Positions 63,185 through 64,000 of a stretch of 64,000 bases of DNA are shown here, piece by piece. Position 1 is the stretch's first letter, and every line of letters starts with the position of its first letter. The DNA lies in NCBI GenBank assembly GCA_964034945.1, contig OZ035960.1:13153957-13217956 (forward strand), read 5' to 3'. The notes under the pieces are model-generated. The model did not search any database. It saw only the letters and a program-made list of their open reading frames with translations, and had not been told where the DNA came from. The position numbers and the translations under genes are program-made. The DNA comes from Chrysopilus asiliformis (taxonomy: Eukaryota > Arthropoda > Insecta > Diptera > Rhagionidae).

Positions 63185-64000
63185 AAGCCAACAACTTTAA
63201 AATTATCCTTTTGTCATGACCCATTTTACCCGCAAAAATGACCCTCGTCATGCCATCGTACCCCAACATACGAATATTTAACCATAAATACAGACACAAA
63301 TACATTCTCAGTAGCCAGTAGCCAGTGACCGTCACATCCTTCAAGCCGTAGGATGAAAATTCTGGAAAAGTGCACCACCAGTGGTGAGTGGGGAAAACTC
63401 CACCAAAAAAAAGGGATATAAAACAACTGTCTAAACCCAAGAAGCATATAATTAAATTCATCACCACAGGACATTTTACGGACTGGTCTCTGGCAAGCAT
63501 TGGATGAATGTCTGGGATGGAAAACCAAATATTTTCCATACATACATAGCTCTCTACGGGAAAAAACTTAATCTCAACTAACATGAATAGAAACTACACG
63601 AATATATTATGATGTGTGCTTCAGTCGATCGCCTTCCTTGCATTAATTTTTAAATCAAGTGAAAAAAGCAAGCTATGAAAAAAAATCATTAACAAATTAT
63701 GAGAAAAATAAATGTAATGAAGAGTAGACAATTTTGGTAACCACATTAGAAATAAAGTAACATTTATGCTTAAGAATTAGCAGTAATTAAGAAAAAATTG
63801 ATAAGGGATAAGTGAAATTTGTTACTCGTTAATTTCTAAACATTTTAAATGTTGTTTCTTTCCGTAAGGATAAAACGGTGAAGAAATCAAAAATAAAAAA
63901 TAAAACAGGACATTAAAATAATTGTGAACAGTGAAAAACCATTGTATAAAAGTCGTCGATTTTATTTATTTGTAAAAGTCGTCGATTTTGGTTAAATTGA
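63185..64000 (+). other. wry: 3' UTR and downstream flank
   Basis: AT-rich. AATAAA signals lie at 63707-63712, 63751-63756 and about 63892-63905, any of which could direct polyadenylation of the Weary-like mRNA. Frames on the minus strand at 63150-63584 are not recognised. Confidence 0.6.

Noticed and set aside
63150..63584. Minus-strand open frame overlapping the 3' UTR
   Set aside because: Antisense to the tail exon and UTR, no known domain; likely chance.

Overview
The window looks like a piece of an insect genome, most likely a higher fly (inference). It is AT-rich, crowded with DNA transposons and simple repeats, and carries one spliced gene whose conceptual protein reads like the fly EGF-repeat membrane protein Weary, the relative of vertebrate DNER. 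No complete tRNA gene, rRNA, CRISPR array or bacterial-type operon is visible.

The host gene runs on the + strand across almost the whole window. Nine coding exons can be joined with consistent GT/AG sites and phases: 1532-1688, 2000-2272, 23861-23957, 24573-24700, 30235-30377, 42060-42182, 43261-43363, 48720-48901 and 62777-63184. Together they are 1614 nt, giving 537 residues plus a stop. The product has the end of a beta-rich N-terminal domain, seven EGF repeats, one membrane span and a basic, glycine- and histidine-rich cytoplasmic tail. The 5' end is problematic. Just upstream of 1532 there are good coding fragments, including a signal-peptide-like stretch, but they lie in different frames and are separated by stops.

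The introns (311 bp to 21.6 kb) hold the mobile DNA. Intron 2 (2273-23860) has a near-complete mariner (14532-15806) and several miniature inverted-repeat elements, some nested inside others. Intron 4 (24701-30234) has a 155-bp-period minisatellite and a broken DD41D transposase with a second element inserted in it. Intron 5 (30378-42059) has a complete, very young Ty3/gypsy-type LTR retrotransposon in antisense orientation (32029-41417), with 1.7-kb LTRs, TGAT target duplications, intact gag and pol and a tRNA-Lys primer site. A tRNA-Lys 3'-half look-alike sits just inside its 3' LTR. Introns 7 and 8 hold dispersed repeat families (called R1, R2 and R3 here), often rich in CTGT/GACA microsatellite, plus fold-back and pogo-like miniature elements.

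The 3' end of the gene, with several polyadenylation signals, closes the window. Coordinates of repeat families are approximate. Element coordinates with stated target duplications were read directly from the bases.
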